Under the pieces are notes generated by a model, which did not search any database, had not been told where the DNA came from, and worked only from the letters and a program-made list of their open reading frames with translations. Shown one piece after another: positions 1 through 7,300 of a stretch of DNA of 17,248 bases (position 1 is its first letter; each line of letters opens with the position of its first letter). Source of the DNA: Thiothrix sp. (lineage in GTDB: Bacteria > Pseudomonadota > Gammaproteobacteria > Thiotrichales > Thiotrichaceae); the NCBI GenBank assembly GCA_011375245.1, contig DRMA01000181.1, positions 1-17,248 of the forward strand, given 5' to 3'. Made by a program: the position numbers and the translations under genes.

Positions 1-145
1 CAGGTTCTTGTGAGTTGCCAGAAGGTGTTGAAATGGTTATGCCAGGTGACAATGTGAAATTGACAGCTACCCTTATTGCACCGATAGCGATGGATGAAGG
101 TTTGCGTTTTGCGATTCGTGAAGGTGGTCGTACCGTTGGTGCAGG
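1..145 (+). repeat. Terminal direct repeat, copy 1 (tuf 3' region)
   Basis: These bases are identical, position for position, to 17104-17248. The match is limited only by the two window edges, so its true length is unknown. It falls wholly within EF-Tu codons and is explained by duplicated tuf genes or by a closed assembly path through one collapsed tuf sequence. Confidence 0.97.
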
Positions 146-170
146 CGTTGTTGCTAAAGTGATTGCATAA
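1..170 (+). CDS. tuf: Elongation factor Tu, C-terminal fragment (5' end outside window)
   Basis: EF-Tu is the GTPase that delivers aminoacyl-tRNA to the ribosomal A site. Only the last 55 codons are here. The first full codon starts at base 3 and the TAA stop is at 168-170. The visible residues contain the domain 3 signature ELPEGVEMVMPGDN and the ending VGAGVVAKVIA, typical of gammaproteobacterial EF-Tu. The first 145 bases are identical to the last 145 of the window, where another EF-Tu gene is cut off at its 3' end. Placed on that copy, this fragment covers residues 340-394, which gives a normal 394-residue protein. By synteny with other Gammaproteobacteria this would be the tufB copy upstream of trnW-secE. 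Unless the assembly has folded two copies together, the rest lies left of the window. Confidence 0.95.
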   Translation, partial: GSCELPEGVEMVMPGDNVKLTATLIAPIAMDEGLRFAIREGGRTVGAGVVAKVIA

Positions 171-190
171 TTAGAAAAAAATGATATAAT
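163..190 (+). promoter_or_regulatory. Extended -10 promoter for trnW-secE-nusG
   Basis: A perfect extended -10, TGATATAAT, lies at 182-190 (TATAAT 185-190, TG 182-183). A weak -35-like TTGCAT at 163-168 overlaps the tuf stop codon, with a 16-nt spacer. The bases after the -10, CGCGATCC (191-198), form a GC-rich discriminator as in stable-RNA promoters under stringent control. Transcription would begin near 196-198, about 60 nt before the tRNA. The start site and the regulation are inferred. Confidence 0.75.
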
Positions 191-257
191 CGCGATCCTT
201 TTTCATGAGGGCGTGTAGGTTTATTCCTCTCGCTCCCTTGTTGTTTTTGACAGATGT

Positions 258-333
258 AGGCCAGTAGCTCAATTGGTAGAGCAACGGTTTCCAAAACCGT
301 AGGTCGGGGGTTCGATTCCCTCCTGGCCTGCCA
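258..333 (+). tRNA. trnW: tRNA-Trp (anticodon CCA)
   Basis: A complete 76-nt cloverleaf can be folded by hand. The acceptor stem is AGGCCAG (258-264) with CTGGCCT (323-329), a perfect 7 bp. The D stem is GCTC (267-270) with GAGC (279-282). The anticodon stem is ACGGT (284-288) with ACCGT (296-300), around loop TTCCAAA with anticodon CCA at 291-293. The T stem is GGGGG (306-310) with CCCTC (318-322), with one G-U pair, and the T loop is TTCGATT. Discriminator G330 and an encoded CCA (331-333) follow. CCA reads UGG, so this is tryptophan. It lies between tuf and secE, a conserved position. No terminator separates it from secE 32 nt downstream, so it is probably cut from a trnW-secE-nusG transcript. 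Confidence 0.97.
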
Positions 334-365
334 ACTTCTGTTAGTCTAAAAAGTAGATATGAATA

Positions 366-746
366 ATGGCAACAACCACTGTAGATTCACAATCCTCCCT
401 ACCTGATACTATTAAGCTAATTATTGCTGTACTTCTTGTTATCCTTTCTCTTGGTGGGTTTTATTACTTTTCTGAGTCCTCCTTGCTTTATCGTGTATTA
501 GGGTTATTAGCAGTAGTTATCGCTGCTTCCGCTATAGCCTTTACAACTACTCGCGGGAAAAACCTCGTGGCGTTTATGGGTGGAGCACGTATGGAAGTGA
601 GGAAAATGGTTTGGCCTACACGTGTTGAAACGATGCAAACAACACTTATCGTTATTGTAATGGTAGCGCTTCTTGCTGTTGTTTTGTTAATTGTTGATTC
701 TATCTTGGGGTGGCTGGTAAAACTTTTCCTTGGTACAGGGGGATAA
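366..746 (+). CDS. secE: Preprotein translocase subunit SecE
   Basis: SecE is the essential small subunit of the SecYEG channel in the inner membrane and clamps the two halves of SecY. The protein has 126 residues, close to the E. coli form (127). It shows the three-helix layout of gammaproteobacterial SecE: hydrophobic segments at about 15-35, 40-60 and 92-120. The conserved cytoplasmic amphipathic segment, around VRKMVWPTRVETMQTT (78-93), directly precedes the third helix. The start at ATG 366 has only a weak Shine-Dalgarno sequence; no better in-frame start is visible. It lies 32 nt after tRNA-Trp and 3 nt before nusG, the usual secE-nusG pair. Confidence 0.96.
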   Translation: MATTTVDSQSSLPDTIKLIIAVLLVILSLGGFYYFSESSLLYRVLGLLAVVIAASAIAFTTTRGKNLVAFMGGARMEVRKMVWPTRVETMQTTLIVIVMVALLAVVLLIVDSILGWLVKLFLGTGG

Positions 747-749
747 TTT

Positions 750-1280
750 ATGGCAATGCATTGGTATGTTATTCAAGCATTTTCAGGGTTTGAAAAGCAA
801 GTTCAAAAAGCACTAAAAGAACGTATTGAACGCTTCGAGATGGAGGAAAAGTTTGGTGATATCCTTGTTCCTACCGAAGAAGTTGTTGAAATGCGTGATG
901 GAAAAAAACGACAAAGCGAAAGAAAATTTTTTCCTGGTTATGTCTTGATTGAGATGACGATGGATGATGATTCTTGGCACTTAGTAAGGGATACCCAGCG
1001 TGTACTTGGCTTTATTGGTGGCACAAGTGACCGCCCTGCGCCAATAACTGAAGCGGAAGTAGCAACTATTTTGCGTAGTGTTTCTGGTGAAGATGCACCT
1101 AAACCAAAAGTACTGTTTGAAGTTGGTGAAATGGTTCGTGTAATAGATGGTCCATTTAATGATTTTACGGCAATTGTAGAAGAAGTTAATTACGAAAAAG
1201 ATAAATTATCAGTTGCTGTGCAAATATTCGGGCGCTCTACGCCTGTCGAGCTAGATTTTATTCAAGTTGATAAAGTCTAA
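750..1280 (+). CDS. nusG: Transcription termination/antitermination protein NusG
   Basis: NusG binds RNA polymerase through its N-terminal domain. Through its KOW domain it contacts Rho or ribosomal protein S10, linking transcription to termination or translation. The 176 residues contain the NGN domain (about 4-115), with HWYVIQAFSGFE at 4-15 and FPGYVLIEM at 61-69. The C-terminal KOW domain (about 122-176) has the core VRVIDGPFNDFTAIVEEV. A G-rich Shine-Dalgarno (AGGGGGA, about 737-743) is better spaced for ATG 750 than for the in-frame ATG at 756. The gene follows secE by 3 nt, so translational coupling is likely. Confidence 0.97.
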   Translation: MAMHWYVIQAFSGFEKQVQKALKERIERFEMEEKFGDILVPTEEVVEMRDGKKRQSERKFFPGYVLIEMTMDDDSWHLVRDTQRVLGFIGGTSDRPAPITEAEVATILRSVSGEDAPKPKVLFEVGEMVRVIDGPFNDFTAIVEEVNYEKDKLSVAVQIFGRSTPVELDFIQVDKV

Positions 1281-1405
1281 TTTATATTTCTTTTGTAGAT
1301 CTAAGTATAGCGAAGCGACTAAAGTAGTAGTTTTATTGCGAGCATTGGCTATAAGGACAATTAAGCTAAATTAGTTTTAGTTGATATATTGCAAAAGATA
1401 AAATA

Positions 1406-1435
1406 ACGGGGAGGTGACAAGCCGCATGCACCCGT
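1406..1435 (+). promoter_or_regulatory. rplK leader hairpin, probable L1 autoregulatory operator
   Basis: Upstream of rplK, ACGGG (1406-1410) pairs with CCCGT (1431-1435), enclosing GAGGTGAC and a weaker inner GTG/CAT pairing, so the element is an asymmetric stem. In E. coli L1 represses rplK-rplA by binding an mRNA leader that mimics its rRNA site, and this position and shape fit that role. The perfect anti-Shine-Dalgarno complement GGAGGTGA is inside this hairpin and too far (over 30 nt) from ATG 1451 to act normally. A weak GAAGAG (1437-1442) is the nearer ribosome site. A TATAAG at 1350-1355 could be a -10 element but has no convincing -35. The rest of 1281-1450 shows nothing else clear. 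Confidence 0.5.
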
Positions 1436-1450
1436 CGAAGAGATTACATT

Positions 1451-1882
1451 ATGGCTAAAAAGATCAGTTCATATATAAAATTGCAAGTTCCTGCTGGAAG
1501 CGCAAATCCTAGCCCCCCTGTTGGCCCTGCTTTAGGTCAACATGGTGTTAATATCATGGAGTTTTGTAAATCATTTAACTCAAAAACCCAAGGGTTTGAA
1601 AAGGGTATACCTGTTCCTGTCGTTATTACTGTTTATGCAGATAAGAGTTTTACTTTTGTCACTAAAACGACACCTGCTGCAGTGTTACTTAAAAAGGCGG
1701 CGGGAATAGAGAAGGGAAGCGGAGAGCCTAACAAGAATAAGGTTGGTAAGGTGACACGTGAGCAGTTGGAAGAAATTGCCAAAGCGAAAGAGCCAGACTT
1801 AACAGCAGCGACTATGGATGCCGCAGTGCGTACGATTGCAGGTAGCGCCCGTAGTATGGGATTAGAGGTTGAGGGGGTATAG
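1451..1882 (+). CDS. rplK: 50S ribosomal protein L11
   Basis: L11 binds the GTPase-associated region of 23S rRNA at the base of the L7/L12 stalk and is needed for RelA activation by stalled ribosomes. The 143 residues match the family length (about 142). The N-terminal domain (1-70) contains the Pro-rich SANPSPPVGPALG (17-29) and HGVNIMEFCKSFN (31-43). The C-terminal RNA-binding domain (about 74-143) contains TPAAVLLKKAAGIEKGSGEP and ends in AVRTIAGSARSMGLEVEG. The start is the first ATG and gives the family's usual MAKK. It is 3 nt from rplA, forming the L11-L1 pair that L1 usually regulates through the leader. Confidence 0.98.
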   Translation: MAKKISSYIKLQVPAGSANPSPPVGPALGQHGVNIMEFCKSFNSKTQGFEKGIPVPVVITVYADKSFTFVTKTTPAAVLLKKAAGIEKGSGEPNKNKVGKVTREQLEEIAKAKEPDLTAATMDAAVRTIAGSARSMGLEVEGV

Positions 1883-1885
1883 GTA

Positions 1886-2581
1886 ATGGCAAAACGAACA
1901 AAAAGACAAAAAGAAATTCAAGCGAAGCTAGAAGAAAATAAACAGTATAGCTGTGGTGATGCATTTGGTCTCCTAAAGGATGTTTCTACAGTGAAGTTTA
2001 CTGAGAGTGTTGATGTTGCTGTCAATCTTGGTGTTGATCCACGTAAGTCAGATCAGGTAGTTCGTGGCTCTACTGTATTACCGAATGGTAATGGAAAAAC
2101 AGTTCGTGTAGCTGTTTTTGCTCAAGGTGATAATGTTGAAAAGGCACTTGCTGCAGGAGCAGATATTGTTGGTTTTGAAGATCTTGCTGAAACAATAAAA
2201 AAAGGTGAATTAAATTTTGATGTTGTTATTGCAACACCTGATGCAATGCGTATTGTTGGTCAATTAGGTCAAATTCTTGGTCCAAGGGGATTGATGCCGA
2301 ACCCGAAAGTGGGGACAGTAACTCCTGATGTGACAACTGCGGTAACAAATGCTAAAGGCGGTCAAGTTCAATATCGTACTGATAAGGCGGGTGTTATTCA
2401 TTGTTCTATTGGGACAATAAATTTTTCTGAGGATGCATTAACAGAAAACCTTACTTCATTAGTTGCCGCATTAGTTAAAGCTAAGCCATCAGCAGCAAAA
2501 GGTGTCTATCTTAAGAAAATTACTGTGTCTAGTACGATGGGGCCTGGTTTACAAGTTGACCGTACAAGTGTTGATGTTTAG
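1886..2581 (+). CDS. rplA: 50S ribosomal protein L1
   Basis: L1 forms the mobile L1 stalk of the large subunit, assists exit of deacylated tRNA, and represses its own operon by binding the rplK leader. The 231 residues are of normal length. The segment VGQLGQILGPRGLMPNPKVG (124-143) is the L1 family signature in domain II. Near the C-terminus STMGPG (216-221) is the conserved RNA-contact loop. The start ATG 1886 is 3 nt after the rplK stop, and a G-rich Shine-Dalgarno lies in the last rplK codons. It is translationally coupled to rplK. Confidence 0.98.
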   Translation: MAKRTKRQKEIQAKLEENKQYSCGDAFGLLKDVSTVKFTESVDVAVNLGVDPRKSDQVVRGSTVLPNGNGKTVRVAVFAQGDNVEKALAAGADIVGFEDLAETIKKGELNFDVVIATPDAMRIVGQLGQILGPRGLMPNPKVGTVTPDVTTAVTNAKGGQVQYRTDKAGVIHCSIGTINFSEDALTENLTSLVAALVKAKPSAAKGVYLKKITVSSTMGPGLQVDRTSVDV

Positions 2582-2607
2582 TTTTATTTGAGTAGATTGA
2601 TAGTTTA

Positions 2608-2631
2608 AACACTTTCATGGATGAGAGTGTT
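2608..2631 (+). terminator. Hairpin after rplA, possible weak terminator/attenuator
   Basis: AACACTTTCA (2608-2617) pairs with TGAGAGTGTT (2622-2631), including one T-G pair, around a 4-nt loop. It begins 27 nt after the rplA stop. The following GTTATTTGC has only a broken T run, so full termination is doubtful. It could be a partial terminator or a 3'-end stabiliser. No convincing promoter was found between it and the rplJ leader, although the region is AT-rich. Confidence 0.35.
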
Positions 2632-2681
2632 GTTATTTGCTTGCGTTTCTAAAATACAAGTAAATGCAAAATAAAGATATA

Positions 2682-2864
2682 CAAGGCTGTATGTCGTCGA
2701 AGACCGTAGGTGTCAAATGACTTAAATGGTCGAGAAATAGTGGATATTGTTTTGCTATTTATTCGTGCCTGCGTAGATGGCGTTTTCCTGAGCAAATCAT
2801 GGTTTAGGATGCGTTATTCGTTATCACCATAATAGGTGTTTGATTAACGATGGGTTTCCCATCG
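2682..2864 (+). promoter_or_regulatory. rplJ (L10) leader RNA
   Basis: This untranslated stretch before rplJ contains AGACCGTAGGTG (2701-2712), which I recognise from L10-leader RNAs, bound by the L10-(L7/L12) complex to repress rplJL translation. GACC (2702-2705) can pair with GGTC (2728-2731), enclosing GTCA/TGAC, as in a stem with an internal loop. At its 3' end CGATGGG (2848-2854) and CCCATCG (2858-2864) form a perfect 7-bp hairpin, six bases before the rplJ Shine-Dalgarno. Repression presumably acts by changing access to this region. The exact 5' end is unknown. The assignment rests on position plus one remembered motif. Confidence 0.65.
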
Positions 2865-2882
2865 AACCATGAGGTAGTTATC

Positions 2883-3413
2883 GTGGCATTAACTTTAGAA
2901 GCTAAAAAGAAAATTGTTTCTGAGGTTGCTGCGGTAGCTGCAGACGCACATTCTGCTATAGCGGCTGATTATAGTGGAATTTCCGTAGGTGATATTACTG
3001 CATTACGTGCAAAGTGCCGTAGCGAAAATGTCTATCTGCGAGTGGTTAAAAATAATCTCGCTAAACGAGCGATTACTGATACTGAATTTGAATGTATGAG
3101 TGATGGTTTAACTGGGCCGATGATACTTGCATTTTCTCAGGAAGATCCTGGTGCTGCGGCTCGCGTGATTGAAGACTTTGTTAAAGAAAACAAGAAGCTG
3201 AATGTGAAATTAATTGCTCTTGGTGGGCAGTTAATGGATGCATCAGAGTTAACTACATTAGCCAAAATGCCTACACGTGATCAAGCGTTGGCAATGTTAG
3301 CAGGCACGCTTAGAGCGCCGCTTGATAAACTGGCTAGTACCCTTAACGAAGTGCCCGGAAAACTTGTGCGTACTGTTGCTGCTGTACGTGATCAAAAAGA
3401 AGAAACTGCTTAA
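2883..3413 (+). CDS. rplJ: 50S ribosomal protein L10
   Basis: L10 anchors L7/L12 dimers through its C-terminal helix and binds 23S rRNA through its N-terminal domain. I choose the GTG at 2883, which gives MALTLEAKKKIVSEV, aligning with the E. coli start MALNLQDKQAIVAEV. GAGGT (2871-2875) lies 7 nt upstream. The protein is then 176 residues. Conserved parts are ADYSGISVGDITALR (28-42), YLRVVKNNLAKRA (51-63) and the end GKLVRTVAAVRDQKE. An in-frame ATG at 2850 would add 11 residues but lies in the leader hairpin with no ribosome site, so it is rejected. The helix after about residue 140 is the expected L7/L12 platform. It is co-transcribed with rplL 15 nt downstream. Confidence 0.97.
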   Translation: MALTLEAKKKIVSEVAAVAADAHSAIAADYSGISVGDITALRAKCRSENVYLRVVKNNLAKRAITDTEFECMSDGLTGPMILAFSQEDPGAAARVIEDFVKENKKLNVKLIALGGQLMDASELTTLAKMPTRDQALAMLAGTLRAPLDKLASTLNEVPGKLVRTVAAVRDQKEETA

Positions 3414-3428
3414 TTTAGGAGAATTATT

Positions 3429-3806
3429 ATGGCTGTATCAAAAGATGAAATTTTGGAAGCTATTTCCAATATGACAGTGATTGAGGTTGTGGAACTGATC
3501 TCAGACATGGAAGAAAAATTTGGTGTATCGGCAGCAGCAGCTGTTGCTGTAGCACCTGCTGCTGCTGCTGACAGTGCTGCTGTTGCAGAAGAGCAAACAG
3601 AATTTAATGTTGTTTTATCAGCTATTGGTGATAGCAAAATTAAAGTGATTAAAGCAGTTCGTGCTATCACTGGTCTTGGTTTGAAAGAAGCAAAAGGCAT
3701 GGTTGATAGTGCACCAGGAATACTGAAAGAAGCTGTGAGTAAAGAAGAAGCGGAGGATATGAAGAAGCAACTTGAAGAAGTTGGTGCAACCGTTGACTTG
3801 AAATAG
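3429..3806 (+). CDS. rplL: 50S ribosomal protein L7/L12
   Basis: L7/L12 is the multicopy stalk protein that recruits translational GTPases (EF-Tu, EF-G, IF2, RF3) and stimulates GTP hydrolysis. The 125 residues divide into a dimerisation domain (1-33), an Ala-rich flexible hinge (about 34-55), and the factor-binding C-terminal domain (about 58-125). The last includes KIKVIKAVRAITGLGLKEAK (70-89) and ends EEVGATVDLK. A good Shine-Dalgarno AGGAG (3417-3421) lies 7 nt before ATG 3429. It stands closer to a consensus ribosome site than the other ribosomal genes here, as expected for a protein made in several copies per ribosome. Confidence 0.98.
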   Translation: MAVSKDEILEAISNMTVIEVVELISDMEEKFGVSAAAAVAVAPAAAADSAAVAEEQTEFNVVLSAIGDSKIKVIKAVRAITGLGLKEAKGMVDSAPGILKEAVSKEEAEDMKKQLEEVGATVDLK

Positions 3807-3849
3807 AAGCTTGGCGTTATGTTGCTGGCACTTGTCGTTAGTGACTAGC

Positions 3850-3879
3850 AAAAGGCTGACAGTTTACTGTCGGCCTTTT
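3850..3879 (+). terminator. Strong intrinsic terminator/attenuator after rplL
   Basis: AAAAGGCTGACAG (3850-3862) and CTGTCGGCCTTTT (3867-3879) form a 13-bp stem with one T-G pair and loop TTTA. The 3' side ends in TTTT. It begins 44 nt after the rplL stop. In E. coli the rplL-rpoB spacer has an attenuator that passes only part of transcription into rpoBC, keeping polymerase below ribosomal stalk proteins. The same function is inferred here, as no good promoter for rpoB is visible downstream. Confidence 0.85.
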
Positions 3880-3924
3880 GTCGCTCAACTTGGTGGTAAC
3901 TAATCAGATTGAATGTACTTGAGT

Positions 3925-3970
3925 AGTCTGTTTTGAAGAAAGGTAGTTGTACCTTTCTTCAAAGTAGATT
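3925..3970 (+). promoter_or_regulatory. Long RNA duplex, probable RNase III processing site
   Basis: TTTGAAGAAAGGTA (3932-3945) is a perfect inverted repeat of TACCTTTCTTCAAA (3950-3963) around loop GTTG. Allowing G-U pairs the stem continues unbroken to 3925/3970, giving 21 bp in RNA. No T run follows, so it is not an intrinsic terminator. A duplex of about two helical turns just after the rplL attenuator matches the place where E. coli RNase III cuts the rplL-rpoB transcript. Cleavage is inferred. Confidence 0.6.
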
Positions 3971-4135
3971 TTGCAGTGTGCTGTAGAAAAATACTTCTTT
4001 GATAATAATTATAGGAGCTGACGCTTCAGTGAAGCGGTGACGATGACAAAATCTCATTAATTTTAGAGCAGTTTTCATGCTTGTGATGGAGTATGCGCAG
4101 CAGAAATGTTGAATAATTAATTGGGTTCTAATAAA

Positions 4136-4241
4136 AGTAAAGTTGCTAGCTTTAAAAGCAATATGTTTTTTACTAGTTAAGTATTTATCCTAAATACACC
4201 CATGTGTTTTAGTATTTTAGCTCTAAAATGCATATTAACTA
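4136..4241 (+). other. AT-rich multi-stem element in the rpoB leader, function unknown
   Basis: Inside the 575-nt rplL-rpoB spacer, which has no gene, are two neighbouring folds. In the first, AGTAAA/TTTACT (4136-4141/4169-4174) encloses TTGCT/AGCAA (4143-4147/4157-4161). In the second, TAGTTAA/TTAACTA (4174-4180/4235-4241) encloses GTATTTA/TAAATAC (4181-4187/4191-4197) and a 9-bp stem centred on 4221 (4212-4220/4223-4231), a three-way junction. A separate GC-rich hairpin, CGCTTC/GAAGCG, lies at 4022-4036. The stems can be seen directly, but with such AT-rich DNA chance is a real alternative. The remaining spacer to 4369 shows nothing I can name. Confidence 0.4.
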
Positions 4242-4381
4242 AATCAATAGTTTCTATGTGTTTTTTGTCAAGTCTATGTTGAAAAGGATGCGTCAGTCTT
4301 TTCAGGCTGTGTTAAGTGAGTCTGTAAGTATAACTCAAAGTTTCCTATAAACCCGAATGATCATGACCTAGGTGAAAAACG

Positions 4382-7300
4382 ATGGCAATAAGTTTTACTG
4401 ATAAGAAGCGTATACGTAAGGATTTCGGAAAAGCCCCACAGGTTTTGGAGATGCCTTATTTGCTTGCAATTCAGTTGCAATCATACCGTGATTTTCTTCA
4501 GCTTGATGTTGCAGTTGATAAACGTAAAAGTAAAGGTTTACACGGTGCATTTAGGTCTGTGTTTCCTATTATTAGTTACAATAATTACGTAGTGTTGGAT
4601 TATGTTGATTATAGTATGGCAGAACCTGTCTTTACTGTGCGTGAGTGTCAGGTTCGCGGTTTAACTTATGCTGCTTCTTTAAGAGTGAAGCTTCGGCTTG
4701 TTATCTATGACAAGGATGCGCCAGCGCCAAAACACACTAATGATGGAACAAAAGGTGGTGTAGTCAAAGATATAAAAGAACAAGATGTCTATTTGGGAGA
4801 GTTCCCACTAATGACAGAAAAAGGTTCATTTGTTATTAATGGAACAGAGCGTGTTATTGTTTCTCAATTGCATCGTTCACCTGGTGTTTTCTTTAGTCAT
4901 GATAAGGGTAAGTCAAACTCAGCGGGTAAGTTACTTTACAATGCACGTGTTATTCCTTACCGCGGCTCATGGCTTGACTTTGAGTTTGATCCTAAAGATT
5001 CTGTATTTGTTCGTATTGATCGCCGTAGAAAATTACCTGCTACAGTACTTTTGCGTGCTATTGGCATGGAAACACCTGACATACTAGATGCCTTTTTCAA
5101 TAATATTGATGTGAGATTGACAGATACTGCAATTAAGATGAGTGTAAAACCACAGCAGTTACGTGGTGAGTTAGCATCGTTTGATATTGAAATTGATGGC
5201 AATGTTATTGTTAAAACAGGTCGTCGTATTACTGCTCGACATACGCGCAAGCTTGAGCAGGCTGATGTAAAAAGTCTTGATGTACCTATTGATTATATGC
5301 TGGGAAAACGAATTGCACGTGATATTTTAGATACGTCTACAGGTGAAGTACTTGCAGCAGCGAACAGTGAGATAACAGAAGAAGTGATTGAGCGATTCCG
5401 TGATAATAATGTGAAAGCTTTTCAAGTGCTTTATATTAATGAGTTAGATCATGGACCTTATATCTCTAATACACTTAATATTGATCCTTCAAGTACAAAA
5501 TTAGAAGCTCAAGTAGAAATTTATCGGATGATGCGTCCTGGTGAGCCTCCCACTAAAGATTCTGCCGAAAATTTATTTGGTAATTTGTTCTTTGATGCCG
5601 AACGTTATGACTTATCTGAAGTGGGGAGGATGAAATTTAATCGGCGTTTAGGGCGAAGTAGTTCAGTAGGTTTACCAACACTGGATTATGACGATATAGT
5701 TGATGTATTGAAAACACTTGTTGGTATTCGTGATGGGCATGGGATAGTTGATGATATTGATCACCTTGGTAACCGTCGTATTCGCAGTGTTGGTGAAATG
5801 GCAGAGAATGCCTTCCGTGTCGGTTTGGTACGTGTTGAAAGAGCCGTTAAAGAGCGTTTGACTGTTGCGGAAAGTGAAGGCTTGATGCCACAGGATATGA
5901 TTAATTCTAAGCCTGTTTCAGCAGCAGTAAAAGAATTTTTTGGCTCCAGTCAGTTATCACAGTTTATGGATCAAAATAATCCGTTATCGGAAGTTACTCA
6001 TAAACGTCGTATTTCAGCGCTTGGTCCTGGTGGTTTGACGCGTGAGCGAGCAGGTTTTGAGGTACGTGATGTACATCCAACACATTATGGTCGTGTTTGT
6101 CCTATTGAAACACCTGAAGGGCCAAATATTGGTTTGATTAATTCATTATCTGCTTATGCGAGAACTAATGACTATGGTTTTCTAGAAACGCCTTATCGTA
6201 GGGTGGTTAATGGTAAAGTGACTGGTGATATTGATTATCTTTCTGCGATTGAAGAGTCTCAGTTTGTTATTGCACAAGCAAATGTTAAGCTTGATGAAAG
6301 TGGTAGGATTGTTGATTCAATGATTTCTTGTCGTCATAAAGATGAATTTACATTGGCCGCTTCAGAAAAAATTCAGTATATGGATGTTTCACCACGACAA
6401 ATTGTTTCAGTTGCTGCTGCCTTGTTACCTTTCTTAGAACACGATGATGCTAACCGCGCTTTAATGGGGTCAAACATGCAACGTCAAGCTGTGCCTTGCT
6501 TGATTGCTCAAACACCAGTAGTCGGGACTGGTATGGAGCGTAAGGTTGCCGTTGACTCTGGTGCTGCTGTGACAGCTAACCGTGGTGGTGTTATTGACTC
6601 CGTTGATGCTGCACGTATTGTGATTCGTGTCAATGATGATGAGGCGGCTGATGGTGGCGTTGATATTTATAATTTGATCAAATATACACGTTCGAATCAA
6701 AACACCTGCATTAATCAGCGTCCACGAGTTAAACCAGGTGATCATGTTGCAAGAGGTGATGTGCTTGCTGATGGACCATCAACCGATTTGGGTGATTTAG
6801 CGTTAGGGCAGAATATGCTTATCGCTTTCATGCCATGGAATGGGTATAACTTTGAAGATTCAATTCTTATTTCTGAGCGTGTCGTTGATGAAGACCGTTA
6901 CACTACCATTCATATTGAAGAACTAACCTGTCTAGCACGTGACACAAAGCTAGGGGCTGAAGAGATTACCGCTGATATTCCCAATGTCTCAGAAAGCTTA
7001 CTCAGTAAACTGGATGAATCAGGTATCGTACATGTGGGTGCTGAAGTTAAGCCTGGCGATATTCTGGTTGGTAAGGTAACACCAAAAGGTGAAACCATGC
7101 TGTCACCTGAGGAAAAACTTTTACGTGCTATCTTTGGCGAGAAGGCATCTGATGTAAAAGATTCATCACTACGAGTTAAATCAAGCTTAACAGGTACTGT
7201 TATTGATGTACGTGTTTTTACCCGTGATGGTATTGAGCGTGATATGCGTGCGCAATCTATCCTTGATGATGAATTACAGAAAGTTCGTAATGATTTGCGT

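Noticed and set aside
247..252. TTGACA just before tRNA-Trp as a -35 element
   Set aside because: The matching -10 would fall inside the tRNA and no TATAAT-like sequence is there. The extended -10 at 182-190 is far better placed.
1399..1404. TAAAAT before rplK as a -10 element
   Set aside because: The nearest -35-like TTGATA (1381-1386) gives a 12-nt spacer, and the start site would cut off part of the leader hairpin.
2850..2882. Eleven-residue N-terminal extension of L10 from ATG 2850
   Set aside because: The ATG is inside a perfect leader hairpin with no ribosome site, the residues are not conserved, and GTG 2883 has a good Shine-Dalgarno and matches the known L10 start.
3410..3700. Minus-strand open frame opposite rplL
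   Set aside because: It is an antisense shadow of the Ala-rich rplL codons. Other minus-strand frames inside rpoB and rpoC (for example 6910-7359) are rejected for the same reason: no ribosome site and no recognisable domain.
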